Part shown: piece by piece, positions 28,595-37,540 of the stretch | How the letters are laid out: the number at the start of each line of letters is the position of its first letter | Numbering within the stretch: position 1 is the first letter of the stretch | Source of the DNA: Hyphomicrobiales bacterium | GTDB lineage: Bacteria > Pseudomonadota > Alphaproteobacteria > Rhizobiales > Beijerinckiaceae | Length of the DNA: 64,000 nucleotides | Direction of reading: 5' to 3' | Assembly: GCA_947455645.1 (NCBI GenBank) | Contig: CANGPA010000004.1 | Location: 1-64,000, forward strand | Position numbers and translations under genes: made by a program | The notes under the pieces: model-generated | Told to the model about the DNA's origin: nothing | Seen by the model: the letters and a program-made list of their open reading frames with translations, nothing else | Database searches by the model: none

Positions 28595-29368
28595 ATGTCA
28601 CGTCCGCTCGCCATAGACCGCCACGGGCAGATTCTGCAGGCGCTTGAAGCGCAAGGGTCGGTCAGCGTCTCGGACTTGGCAACCCGCTTTGGCGTTTCGA
28701 TGGAAACGATCCGACGCGATTTGAAGGCGCTCGCTGAAGAAGGCCGGCTCGTCACGGTTCATGGCGGGGCGCATCGTTTGACCAATGAACCGTCCCTATC
28801 GCGCCGAACGATCGACAATGCGGAAGGAAAAGCCGCGATTGGACGTGCGGCAGCCGAGCTTGTGGAAGATGGCATGGCCATCCTGATCGATTCGGGCTCG
28901 ACGACTTTGGGGCTTGCCCAATCGCTGGTCGGGCGGAGCAATTTGACCGTTTTGACAAATTCGCTGCCCATCGGATTGCTGATGGCCCGTACAAGGACCA
29001 TCCGGACCATTTTGCTGGGTGGTGAAATCGAGCCCAATGACGAGGCCGCGTTTGGCCTTGATACACTCGATCTGATCAAGCGCTTTCGCGTCGATCTGGC
29101 CTTTATCGGGGCGGGCGGCATTTCCGAGACAGGCGATTTTACCGATTATACGCGGCTTGCTGCTGAACAAAGGGCGCTGATGATGGCCTGCGGCCAAGCG
29201 GCCTATGTGCTCGCGGACCATACGAAATTTTCAAAACGAACACCGGTTTTGATTACCCCCGCGCCGCAACTGGCCGGCTTGATCACCGACCGCTTGCCCA
29301 GCCAGGAACCGGCCGCAATCGCCGCGTCACAAAAATGGCCTATCCGACTGGCTGGATCCAGCGTCTGA
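28595..29368 (+). CDS. DeoR-family transcriptional regulator
   Basis: A 257-residue repressor-type protein. The N-terminal HTH (GSVSVSDLATRFGVSMETIRRDLKALAEEGRLVTVHGGA) is typical of DeoR/GlpR, and the C-terminal DeoRC sensor domain (AILIDSGSTTLGLAQSL, GGEIEPNDEAAFG, FIGAGGIS, LADHTKFSKR) usually binds a phosphorylated sugar or similar ligand. It is directly upstream of and co-directional with phnW-phnA-phnY, and shared repeats lie in front of both units. The probable ligand is a pathway intermediate such as phosphonoacetaldehyde, which carries phosphorus like normal DeoR effectors; this is inference. Confidence 0.92.
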   Translation: MSRPLAIDRHGQILQALEAQGSVSVSDLATRFGVSMETIRRDLKALAEEGRLVTVHGGAHRLTNEPSLSRRTIDNAEGKAAIGRAAAELVEDGMAILIDSGSTTLGLAQSLVGRSNLTVLTNSLPIGLLMARTRTIRTILLGGEIEPNDEAAFGLDTLDLIKRFRVDLAFIGAGGISETGDFTDYTRLAAEQRALMMACGQAAYVLADHTKFSKRTPVLITPAPQLAGLITDRLPSQEPAAIAASQKWPIRLAGSSV

Positions 29369-29371
29369 CTA

Positions 29372-29411
29372 TTTGTGGTTTATTGACAGATTTTGTGGTT
29401 TTTTCTAACAT
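29372..29411 (+). promoter_or_regulatory. phnW promoter bracketed by TTTGTGGTTT direct repeats
   Basis: An exact 10-bp direct repeat TTTGTGGTTT occurs at 29372-29381 and 29392-29401, start to start 20 bp. TTGACA at 29383-29388 and TAACAT at 29406-29411 are spaced by 17 bp and form a credible sigma-70 promoter. The repeats abut the -35 and fill part of the spacer, so a bound regulator would block RNA polymerase. The first copy begins just after the deoR stop. Confidence 0.7.
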
Positions 29412-29463
29412 CCCATTCATCGCTTCCCGAACCAGACCCTCGCCAAGGAAAAAGAGTTTGCCC

Positions 29464-30612
29464 ATGACCATTCCGTTTCGCGGCCCCGCCGGGCAGGAAA
29501 CCACACCCTATCTTCTGACCCCCGGCCCGCTGACCACAACGCCAGCGGTGAAAGAAGTGATGCTGCGCGATTGGGGTTCATGGGATGCCGACCTGCGCGC
29601 TGTGGTGGCCTCGATCCGGACGCAGTTGCTCGATATTGCCGATGCCTCTCAGGGCTTCGACTGTGTGTTGCTGCAAGGCTCGGGCTCTTACGGTGTGGAA
29701 GCTGCACTCGGCAGCTTCGCGCCAAAAGACAAAAAAACACTGATGCTGACAAATGGCGCTTATGGCGAACGCGCCATCAAAGCGCTCTCTTATATGAATC
29801 GCGATTTTATCTCTTATGAAACGGATGAGCTTGAAGCGCCTTCAGCTGAAGAAGTTGCCGCTCTGCTCAAAGCCAATCCCGATATTGCTGCGGTGTTCAT
29901 GGTGCAATGTGAAACAACGAGCGGCATTGTAAACCCCATCGAAGACATTGCGGCGGTGGCACAAAAGGCCGGTTGCATTGTTATCCTCGATGCGATGTCG
30001 AGTTTTGGTGCGATGGATCTGTCAATGAAGCGCATGGGGCTCGATGTGTTGATTTCATCAGCCAATAAATGCATCGAAGGCGTGCCGGGCTTTACCTATA
30101 TTCTCGCGCGTCGAGATTTGCTTGAAGCCTCTCAAGGGCAATCGCATTCCCTCTCGCTCGATCTGTATGAGCAATGGGCCTATATGGAGAAGAGTGGCCA
30201 GTTTCGGTACACGCCGCCAACCCATACGCTTGTGGCTTTTGCAAAAGCCTTGGAGCAACACGCCGCAGAAGGTGGAGCGCCGGGACGACTCGCACGCTAC
30301 AAGAAAACCGCAAAAGCATTAAGAGACGGCATGCGCCGGATCGGTTTGACGCCCCTTCTTGGCGACAATGAAACCGGACCCATAATTCAAACCTTTGCAA
30401 CGCCGCGCGACCCGCAATTCAACTTCACCTCGTTTTATGAAGGTTTGAAAAAACGCGGTTTTATTATCTATCCCGGCAAGCTTACGAAAAAACCCAGTTT
30501 CCGTGTTGGCAATATGGGGGCGCTTGATCACGAGGTGATGGCGATGCTGGTTGATGCCACCGAAGCAACGCTGAAAGAGCTCGGCGTCAAAGATCTCACA
30601 CCGGCAGAGTAA
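29464..30612 (+). CDS. phnW: 2-aminoethylphosphonate:pyruvate transaminase
   Basis: A 382-residue class V PLP aminotransferase. The N-terminal YLLTPGPLTTTPAVKEVMLRDWGSWD is the PhnW signature and the PLP lysine is K202 in SSANKCIEGVPGF. It converts 2-aminoethylphosphonate plus pyruvate to phosphonoacetaldehyde and alanine. The ATG at 29464 has AAGGAAAAAGAG upstream; an open extension overlapping deoR is not part of the protein. First gene of phnW-phnA-phnY, whose order and function fit oxidation of the aldehyde rather than PhnX cleavage. Confidence 0.95.
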   Translation: MTIPFRGPAGQETTPYLLTPGPLTTTPAVKEVMLRDWGSWDADLRAVVASIRTQLLDIADASQGFDCVLLQGSGSYGVEAALGSFAPKDKKTLMLTNGAYGERAIKALSYMNRDFISYETDELEAPSAEEVAALLKANPDIAAVFMVQCETTSGIVNPIEDIAAVAQKAGCIVILDAMSSFGAMDLSMKRMGLDVLISSANKCIEGVPGFTYILARRDLLEASQGQSHSLSLDLYEQWAYMEKSGQFRYTPPTHTLVAFAKALEQHAAEGGAPGRLARYKKTAKALRDGMRRIGLTPLLGDNETGPIIQTFATPRDPQFNFTSFYEGLKKRGFIIYPGKLTKKPSFRVGNMGALDHEVMAMLVDATEATLKELGVKDLTPAE

Positions 30613-30620
30613 GACGCATC

Positions 30621-31862
30621 ATGACTGCAAAAACACCCGTTACTGTTAACGACCGGTCCTATGCTTGGCCCAAACATCCGCTTGTGGTGATTTGCTTGGA
30701 CGGTTCCGAACCCGCTTATACGGACGAAGCCCGCAAGCGCGGATTGATGCCGAACCTCGAAAAGCTCATTGCAAAAGGCGGCGAGTATCGCGCGCATTCC
30801 GTTGTGCCGAGCTTTACCAATCCGAATAATCTCTCGATCGCAACAGGCCGCCCGCCGGAAGTGCATGGCATTTGTGGCAATTATCTCATTGATCCGGATA
30901 CGGGATCCGAGACGATGATGAATGATCCGAAATGGTTGCGCGCACCAACCATTTTCGCGTCCTTCCAAAAAGCAGGCGCCCGCATTTTGATGGTGACGGC
31001 AAAAGACAAGCTGCGTCTCTTGCTCTCCAAAGGTCTTGTCTATGACGGGAGCGCGATTGCGTTTTCATCCGAGAAGGCCGACAAGGCCACGCGTGCGGAA
31101 AACGGTATTGATAATCCTTGCGCGGCTTTTGATATGGTTTTGCCGGATGTGTATTCAGCCGATCTATCAGAATTTGTTTTTGCGGCCGGCGTAAAACTCA
31201 TCCCCGAATTCAAGCCGGATATCACCTATCTCTCTACGACCGACTTCATTCAGCATAAATATGGACCAACCGAACAGGGCGCGCTCGATTTTTATGCGAT
31301 GTTTGATTCTTATGTCGGCAAGCTTGATGCGCTAGGCGTGACGCTGATTATCACCGCCGATCACGGGATGAATGACAAGCATCTCGCCAATGGCGAACCC
31401 GATGTCCTCTATTTGCAAGACGACCTTGATCGCGCCTTTGGCGAAGGTAAAACAAAAGTGATTTTGCCGATCACCGATCCTTATGTCGTGCATCACGGTG
31501 CACTTGGTTCTTATGCGGCCATCTATACCTATGGCGCTGATCCGAAATCGGTTGCTGCGCATATTGCAACACTCGACGGTATGGATACCGTTTTGGAAAA
31601 GGCCGAAGCCTGCGCGCGGTTTGGCTTGCCACCTGATCGCACGGGTGATGTGGTGGCCGTGTCCGGTGGCAAATCCAAAAGCAAAGTCATCGGCACGTCA
31701 CGATCAAAACATGATTTGTCGGGACTCGATGTCCCCTTAAGATCACATGGCGGCTTGACCGAACAAACCGTACCTTTCTTCATCAACACGAAATCCGCAT
31801 CTCTTCCCGAAGGCTTGCGTAATTTCGATGCTTATTTTGTCGGCTGCAATTGCGCGGAGTAG
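30621..31862 (+). CDS. phnA: Phosphonoacetate hydrolase
   Basis: A 413-residue member of the alkaline phosphatase superfamily. Metal ligand D27 (CLDGSEP) and the catalytic threonine T66 (PSFTNPNN) are visible, with further ligands in [18 protein letters not shown] and the late SHGGLTEQ. It hydrolyses phosphonoacetate to acetate and phosphate in the cytoplasm. It lies 8 bp after phnW and 4 bp before phnY. The acetate product may be used by the acetate kinase encoded 4.5 kb downstream. Confidence 0.93.
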   Translation: MTAKTPVTVNDRSYAWPKHPLVVICLDGSEPAYTDEARKRGLMPNLEKLIAKGGEYRAHSVVPSFTNPNNLSIATGRPPEVHGICGNYLIDPDTGSETMMNDPKWLRAPTIFASFQKAGARILMVTAKDKLRLLLSKGLVYDGSAIAFSSEKADKATRAENGIDNPCAAFDMVLPDVYSADLSEFVFAAGVKLIPEFKPDITYLSTTDFIQHKYGPTEQGALDFYAMFDSYVGKLDALGVTLIITADHGMNDKHLANGEPDVLYLQDDLDRAFGEGKTKVILPITDPYVVHHGALGSYAAIYTYGADPKSVAAHIATLDGMDTVLEKAEACARFGLPPDRTGDVVAVSGGKSKSKVIGTSRSKHDLSGLDVPLRSHGGLTEQTVPFFINTKSASLPEGLRNFDAYFVGCNCAE

Positions 31863-31866
31863 AACT

Positions 31867-33309
31867 ATGAGTGAGATCATCAAAGGCGCGATGCGCATCG
31901 GCGGAAAATCGGTTTCAACCGATGAGGTCGTCAACGTCCATTACCCTTACACCAATGAGGTTATGGGCACGGTGCCCGCGGGACGCGCCGAGCATGCACG
32001 CGAAGCGTTCAAAATCGCGGCGAATTATAAGCCCAAACTCACACGCTATGAGCGGCAAAAGATTCTGTTGCGGACTGCGGAATTGATCAACAGCCGCAAG
32101 GAAACGCTTGCGCCTTTGATTACCAGAGAATTGGGCATCTCTTTGAAGGATGCTCTTTATGAATGCGGCCGCGCCTATGATGTCTTCACGCTTGCGGGGC
32201 AATTGGCCATTCTTGATGATGGGCAAATTTTTTCCTGTGATCTAACACCTCATGGCAAGCCACGTAAAATCTATACGAAGCGCGAGCCTGTTCGTGCCAT
32301 CTCGGCGATTACACCCTTCAATCATCCGCTCAACATGGTGTCACACAAAATCGCGCCAGCCATTGCAACGAATAACCGCGTTGTGTGCAAGCCGACAGAA
32401 CTGACACCGCTGACGGCCATCGCTTTAGCGGATATTCTTTATGAAGCGGGTTTGCCGCCGGAGATGTTTCAAATTGTCACCGGCATGCCGGCGGATATCG
32501 GCGATGAAATGGTGACCAATCCCGACATTGAACTCATTACCTTTACAGGTGGTGTGAGCGTCGGAAAATTGATCGCGTCAAAAGCGGGCTATAAGCGTGC
32601 AGCCCTTGAACTTGGCGGCAATGATCCTTTGATCATTTGCGATGATCTCTCGGATGATGATCTTGATCGTGCGGCTGAATTGGCGGTGGCGGGTGCCACA
32701 AAAAATTCAGGACAACGCTGCACGGCGGTCAAACGCATTTTGTGCATGGAAAAAGTCGCGGATGCTTTTGTCGCTAAAGTGCTTGAGAAGGCCAAGAAGA
32801 TTAAATTTGGCGACCCGATGAATCCGGACACGGATCTTGGAACGGTGGTGCATGAACAAGCGGCCGCTCTCTTTGAGCGTCGTGTATTGAAGGCCGCGGA
32901 ACAGGGCGCGAAAATTCTCTATCACCCTGAACGAAAGGGCGCCTTGCTGCCGCCGATCACGGTCGATTTTGTGCCCCATGAAAGCGAACTCGTGATGGAA
33001 GAGACCTTTGGTCCGATCATCCCGATCATTCGCGTGCCCAATGATGTCGAGAAGGTCATTGCTATTTCGAACTCGACGGCCTTTGGGCTTTCATCCGGCG
33101 TCTGCACGAATCGATTTGATCGCATGACCGCCTTCATAGAGGGCCTCAATGTGGGCACCGTCAATATATGGGAAGTGCCCGGTTATCGGATTGAAATGTC
33201 ACCTTTTGGCGGCATCAAGGATTCAGGCAATGGTGTAAAGGAGGGCGTGATGGAAGCGATGAAATTCTTTACCAATGTGAAGACCTATTCGCTGCCTTGG
33301 CCGGCATGA
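31867..33309 (+). CDS. phnY: Phosphonoacetaldehyde dehydrogenase
   Basis: A 480-residue NAD-dependent aldehyde dehydrogenase. The catalytic cysteine is C285 (SGQRCTAV) and the general base E248 (ALELGGND); the NAD-binding [11 protein letters not shown] and FTGGVSVGK are present. It oxidises phosphonoacetaldehyde to phosphonoacetate, supplying PhnA. Assignment as PhnY rests on similarity to that subfamily and on its position. GGAG about eight bases upstream supports the ATG at 31867. A terminator follows. Confidence 0.92.
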   Translation: MSEIIKGAMRIGGKSVSTDEVVNVHYPYTNEVMGTVPAGRAEHAREAFKIAANYKPKLTRYERQKILLRTAELINSRKETLAPLITRELGISLKDALYECGRAYDVFTLAGQLAILDDGQIFSCDLTPHGKPRKIYTKREPVRAISAITPFNHPLNMVSHKIAPAIATNNRVVCKPTELTPLTAIALADILYEAGLPPEMFQIVTGMPADIGDEMVTNPDIELITFTGGVSVGKLIASKAGYKRAALELGGNDPLIICDDLSDDDLDRAAELAVAGATKNSGQRCTAVKRILCMEKVADAFVAKVLEKAKKIKFGDPMNPDTDLGTVVHEQAAALFERRVLKAAEQGAKILYHPERKGALLPPITVDFVPHESELVMEETFGPIIPIIRVPNDVEKVIAISNSTAFGLSSGVCTNRFDRMTAFIEGLNVGTVNIWEVPGYRIEMSPFGGIKDSGNGVKEGVMEAMKFFTNVKTYSLPWPA

Positions 33310-33330
33310 GCGATGACACAAGCGCAAAAG

Positions 33331-33360
33331 AAAAGGGCCCCGATCGGGCCCCTTTTTATT
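33331..33360 (+). terminator. Rho-independent terminator after phnY
   Basis: A GC-rich hairpin (AAAAGGG...CCCTTTT arms with an inner CCC-GATC-GGG stem) followed by a T-rich tract ends the deoR-phnWAY unit 22 bp after the phnY stop. The A-run on the left could give partial function for the opposite strand. Confidence 0.85.
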
Positions 33361-33379
33361 TCAAACCGCTTTTAACCGA

Positions 33380-34702
33380 TCACAGCGCTTTCATGGTTGA
33401 GCGCATGATGTCGATCATCTGATCGATATGGCTCGTTTCCATGACGAAGGGTGGTGCAACGACAGCGGCGTCACCCGTGGTCTTGATGTGAAGACCCGCT
33501 TCGAACATGCGCTTCTGCCAGAGATAGCCGCGTTGACCGGGACCACCCATCGGTGCCACATCGACGCCACCCATCATGCCGTAACCGCGAATATCTGTGA
33601 CGATCGGCACGTCTTTCAAAGAGAAGAGACCTTCAAGAAAGTAAGCGGACATTTGCGCGGCACGCTCGAAGAGGCGCTCGTCTTCATAGATTTTCAATGT
33701 CGCCAAAGACGCGGCGCATGCCGCCGGATGTGCCGACCATGTATAGCCATGGAAAAATTCGACGACATTTTCAGGTGCGGCACTAATAATCGTGTCGTGA
33801 ATATCACGGCTTGCCGCAACCGCGGCCATAGGCTGAGCGCCATTGGTGATCGCTTTGGCCATGGTGATGAGATCGGGCTTCACGTTGAAGCTATGGGTTG
33901 CAAAGGAACGACCCGTACGACCAAAGCCGGTGATGACTTCATCAAACACCAGAAGAATGCCGTGCTGCGTGCAGAGCTCACGCAAGCGCTTGAGATAGCC
34001 CTTCGGTGGGACAAGCGTTCCTGTCGAGCCGGCGATGGGCTCGACGAAGACAGCGGCGATGTTTTCACCACCGTAATTATTGATGATGCGCGTCAAATCT
34101 TCGGCGAGATCAAGACCATGGTCGCCTTCGCCCATGACGAATTTATTTTCTGGAATATGGGTGTGACGCATATGCACGGCGCTGGGCAATGAATTGCCGA
34201 AGGCGCGACGGTTATTGACCATGCCCGAAAGCGCAACGCCGCCGAAATTCACGCCGTGATAAGCGCGTTCACGCGAGACAAAAATTTGACGATTTCCCTG
34301 ACCGCGAATGCGATGGTAATTCAGCGCCATCTTCATCGCGGTATCGACGGCTTCTGAACCGGAATTGACGAAGAAAATCTTGTCGAGCCCTTCGGGCATG
34401 AAGGCTGCGATTTTTTCTGCAAGCTCGAAGCTCTTGTCATGGCTGCGCAAGAAGCTTGGCGTGAAATCGAGTTCGGACAATTGCTTGTACACGGCTTCGG
34501 CAATTTCACGACGGCAATGACCGGCCGGCGTTGTGAAGAGGCCCGAAGATCCATCGAGGATCTTTTTGCCGTCGCGGTCGTAATAATAAACGCCCTCGGC
34601 TTTGGCAAAAAGCTTGGGATCCTGTTTGAAATCACGATTGGCCGAAAACGGCATCCAGTGATTTTTCATTGCATCGGCGGAAAGGGGTGTTGACGATCCC
34701 AT
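33380..34702 (-). CDS. Class III omega-aminotransferase (omega-amino acid:pyruvate type)
   Basis: A 440-residue fold-type I PLP enzyme. HWMPFSANRDF and SGLFTTPAGHCRREI match omega-amino acid:pyruvate aminotransferases, LVFDEVITGFGRTG holds the PLP-ring Asp, and the PLP lysine is in TMAKAITNGAQPM. Candidate donors are beta-alanine, taurine, putrescine or GABA-like amines. It is divergent from a MocR regulator, the layout of tauR-tpa. A role on hydroxylated aminoethylphosphonate (PbfA-like lyase, also class III fold) is an alternative, but the sequence looks more like a transaminase. The ATG at 34702 excludes an open upstream extension that would cross the regulatory region. Confidence 0.85.
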   Translation of the reverse strand: MGSSTPLSADAMKNHWMPFSANRDFKQDPKLFAKAEGVYYYDRDGKKILDGSSGLFTTPAGHCRREIAEAVYKQLSELDFTPSFLRSHDKSFELAEKIAAFMPEGLDKIFFVNSGSEAVDTAMKMALNYHRIRGQGNRQIFVSRERAYHGVNFGGVALSGMVNNRRAFGNSLPSAVHMRHTHIPENKFVMGEGDHGLDLAEDLTRIINNYGGENIAAVFVEPIAGSTGTLVPPKGYLKRLRELCTQHGILLVFDEVITGFGRTGRSFATHSFNVKPDLITMAKAITNGAQPMAAVAASRDIHDTIISAAPENVVEFFHGYTWSAHPAACAASLATLKIYEDERLFERAAQMSAYFLEGLFSLKDVPIVTDIRGYGMMGGVDVAPMGGPGQRGYLWQKRMFEAGLHIKTTGDAAVVAPPFVMETSHIDQMIDIMRSTMKAL

Positions 34703-34719
34703 GGCGGCAAGCTCCAAAT

Positions 34720-34785
34720 GGTCCAGACTTTGACAATCTGGCACCATCATGGTGGTCTGGGTCAAGTTTGTTAGGACCAGAGGGG
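34720..34785. promoter_or_regulatory. Palindrome-rich divergent control region (aminotransferase / mocR)
   Basis: Between the two divergent starts lie GGTCCAG (34720-34726), CCAGA and TCTGG facing each other across nine bases (34723-34741), a 13-bp palindrome CACCAT-C-ATGGTG (34742-34754) and GGACCAG (34774-34780). A TTGACA hexamer at 34730-34735 points toward mocR. Such symmetry fits binding by the adjacent MocR regulator, whose relatives use CTGGAC-type boxes. AGGGG at 34781-34785 probably serves as the mocR ribosome site. Confidence 0.6.
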
Positions 34786-34794
34786 CGCTTTCGC

Positions 34795-36324
34795 TTGGAA
34801 CACGGAACATTGGCATCGAGCGAGGCGCTGACGAGGATCGCCACTGCGGGTGATGAGCCCGTTATTTGGGATGCGCTGTTTCGTAAATTCTCCCATCAGG
34901 GCCGCTCTCTACAGGTACAGATTCGCCAAATGATTGTGGCCGCGATTGAAGAGCGGCGAATACCTTCTGGCGCGCGCATGCCCTCGAGCCGTGACTTGGC
35001 CGCGATCCTTTCTGTGGCGCGCAACACGGTTGTTCTGGCCTATCAGCAACTGGTCGATGAAGGGTTTTTGGAGAGCCGGGAGCGCAGCGGCTATTTTGTA
35101 AAAGGCGGCGTTACGCAAACGCGCGGCGCACGGCCGGATTTACAACAGACCGAACAAGACGGACCCGAATGGCTGAGCCGGTTTGCTATACGCCCCTCGA
35201 TGCGGCGCAACATTGTGAAGCCGCGGGAATGGCTGCGCTATCCCTACCCTTTTCTCTACGGACAATTTGACCCCGGACTATTTCCAACCAATGACTGGCG
35301 TGAATGCGCACGCGGCGCGTTGAGCGTTCTTGAAATTCACAATTGGGCTCGAGATCTTGTCGATGGCGATGATCCTGAATTGATTGATCAGTTACGTCTG
35401 CATGTGTTGCCGCGTCGTGGGATTTGGGCGAGCCCGGACGAAATCATTGTCACGATTGGAGCGCAACAAGCACTCTATCTTCTGGCGCGTTTGCTGCTCT
35501 CACGTGAGACGACCATCGGCATTGAAAATCCAGGCTATCCCGACGCGCGCAATATATTTGCAACGATGACCGATGATGTGCGCGCCTATCCTGTCGATGA
35601 CGGTGGGCTTATTCTCTCCGATGAACTCGGTGCGTGTGATTATCTTTATGTGACGCCGGGCAATCAATGCCCGACCACGGCAACGATGCCGCTGGAGCGT
35701 CGCAAAGACCTTCTAGCACTCGCAGAAGCGCGTGATGTTGTTATAATTGAAGATGATTATGAAACTGAATTAATGCCGGATGCGCGCGAGACGCCGGCGC
35801 TCAAAAGTTTTGATCAAAGTGGCCGTGTGCTTTATGTCGGCAGTCTTTCCAAAGTGCTCGCGCCGGGCTTGCGCCTTGGCTATATCATCGCACCGCCCAC
35901 CGTGATCCGCGAATTGCGCGCGCTCAGGCGTTTGATGTTGCGCCATCCGCCTTCGAACAATCAACGCGCGGCGGCTTTGTTTCTAGGATTAGGGCATTAC
36001 AAAGCCCATATGCGCCGGCTTGGAACGGCATTGGGGCAACGCGCCGATGTTTTACGAAAGGCTCTTGAACAGCATTTGCCGCAATTTCGTGCGCATCAGG
36101 GCCCTGGTGTTTCGAGTTGCTGGCTTGAAGGGCCAGAGTCGCTCGACGCCAATCTGCTTGTTGCGAAGGCCGAGAAAAAAGGCGTGCTGGTTGAAGCAGG
36201 CGAAGTGTTCTTTATGAGCGACGATCCACCGAAAAATTTCTTGCGTCTCGGCTTTGCTTCGATCCCGCTTGAACGCATCGAGCCCGGCATCGCAGCACTC
36301 GCCGCCGCCTATCACGACCTCTGA
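34795..36324 (+). CDS. MocR/PdxR-family transcriptional regulator (GntR HTH plus aminotransferase domain)
   Basis: About 509 residues. A GntR-type winged helix (RSLQVQIRQMIVAAIEERRIPSGARMPSSRDLAAILSVARNTVVLAYQQLVDEGFL) is joined to a class I aminotransferase-like sensor domain. The PLP lysine is probably in VGSLSKVLAPGLRLGY. Members sense amines or PLP adducts and often activate a divergent gene. No ATG lies near the start: I chose TTG at 34795 because AGGGG is nine bases upstream; TTG at 34810 is also possible. Divergent from the aminotransferase and followed by ackA and the agmatinase-like gene. Confidence 0.88.
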   Translation: MEHGTLASSEALTRIATAGDEPVIWDALFRKFSHQGRSLQVQIRQMIVAAIEERRIPSGARMPSSRDLAAILSVARNTVVLAYQQLVDEGFLESRERSGYFVKGGVTQTRGARPDLQQTEQDGPEWLSRFAIRPSMRRNIVKPREWLRYPYPFLYGQFDPGLFPTNDWRECARGALSVLEIHNWARDLVDGDDPELIDQLRLHVLPRRGIWASPDEIIVTIGAQQALYLLARLLLSRETTIGIENPGYPDARNIFATMTDDVRAYPVDDGGLILSDELGACDYLYVTPGNQCPTTATMPLERRKDLLALAEARDVVIIEDDYETELMPDARETPALKSFDQSGRVLYVGSLSKVLAPGLRLGYIIAPPTVIRELRALRRLMLRHPPSNNQRAAALFLGLGHYKAHMRRLGTALGQRADVLRKALEQHLPQFRAHQGPGVSSCWLEGPESLDANLLVAKAEKKGVLVEAGEVFFMSDDPPKNFLRLGFASIPLERIEPGIAALAAAYHDL

Positions 36325-36335
36325 TCGGATTGTCT

Positions 36336-37526
36336 ATGTCGGGTATGATTCTTGTTTTAAATGCCGGTTCATCAAGCGTGAAATGCGCGTTAATTGAAAC
36401 AAATGGCCATGGTCACGATCATGAAACCGCCCGTGGGTCTGTCGATGGACTTGGGCAAGACGCGCGGTTTCGCTTTTCATTCAGTGATGGACGGCCAAAT
36501 TTACAGTTACCAATTGCTGGGTCAAAGGCCGCGACGCATAAGGACGCGATTGAACTTGTTCTCAAAACGATTGATGACCATTTTGGTTTATCAAGACTGA
36601 TCGCGGCGGGTCATCGTGTTGTTCACGGCGGCGATGAATTTAGAGCGCCAGTTATTCTTGAGTCGCATGCATTGGCCGCACTCAAGAAGCTCATTCCACT
36701 CGCGCCTCTTCATCAGCCACACAACCTGTCTGCCATTGATGCGGTTGGGGCACTCGCGCCTCATCTGCCGCAGATCGCCTGTTTCGATACAGCCTTCCAC
36801 GCGACGATTCCGGCTGTTGCGCGAAATTTTGCGCTGCCGAAAGCGCTGACTGAAAAGGGCATAAGGCGTTACGGTTTCCACGGCATTTCATTTTCCTATA
36901 TTGCGCAGCATTTGCGTGAGACAGAGCCCGAGCTTGCGCATAAAGATGTTGTGATTGCGCATCTGGGTAATGGTGCATCGCTCTGCGCGCTCAAAGGCGG
37001 TCATAGTGTTGCGACCACGATGGGATTTTCTGCACTTGATGGGCTGATGATGGGCACACGCTGCGGCACGATTGACCCCGCAGTGATTTTCTACCTGATG
37101 CGCGATGAGAATATGAGTGCTGAAGCGGTTGAGACCATGCTCTATGGACAATCGGGCCTTCTCGGCGTCTCTGGTCTTTCCAATGATATGCGGGCATTGC
37201 GACAGGCAGCTGCAGATCATGCTGATGCACGCTTGGCGATTGCCATGTTCACCTATCGGATCATTCGGGAAATAGGTTCGATGGCGGCAGCGCTTGGTGG
37301 CCTTGACGGTATCGTCTTTACCGCAGGGATTGGTGAGCATGATTCTGAATTGCGGGAAGATGTTTTGAATGGTCTTGGTTTCCTTGGCTTTTCGGTTGAT
37401 AGAAAAGCAAATGCGCGTCACGATCGCGTTATCAGTGCATCAAGCAGTAATCCGGCCTTGGTGATACCAACCAATGAAGAGGCGATGATCGCGCGGTCAA
37501 CCGCGAAACTAATCACGCCAGTGTAA
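36336..37526 (+). CDS. ackA: Acetate kinase
   Basis: About 396 residues of the ASKHA fold: NAGSSSVKCALIE at the start, GFHGISFSYIA, HLGNGASLCAL, TMGFSALDGLMMGTRCG and FTAGIGEHD are family signatures. It interconverts acetate plus ATP with acetyl phosphate. The ATG at 36336 is chosen over TTG at 36330 or ATG at 36345; no strong ribosome site distinguishes them. No phosphotransacetylase gene is adjacent. Placed 11 bp after mocR and 14 bp before the ureohydrolase, it likely belongs to the same operon, and could activate acetate released by PhnA. Confidence 0.92.
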   Translation: MSGMILVLNAGSSSVKCALIETNGHGHDHETARGSVDGLGQDARFRFSFSDGRPNLQLPIAGSKAATHKDAIELVLKTIDDHFGLSRLIAAGHRVVHGGDEFRAPVILESHALAALKKLIPLAPLHQPHNLSAIDAVGALAPHLPQIACFDTAFHATIPAVARNFALPKALTEKGIRRYGFHGISFSYIAQHLRETEPELAHKDVVIAHLGNGASLCALKGGHSVATTMGFSALDGLMMGTRCGTIDPAVIFYLMRDENMSAEAVETMLYGQSGLLGVSGLSNDMRALRQAAADHADARLAIAMFTYRIIREIGSMAAALGGLDGIVFTAGIGEHDSELREDVLNGLGFLGFSVDRKANARHDRVISASSSNPALVIPTNEEAMIARSTAKLITPV

Positions 37527-37540
37527 AGAGGAGAACGGCC

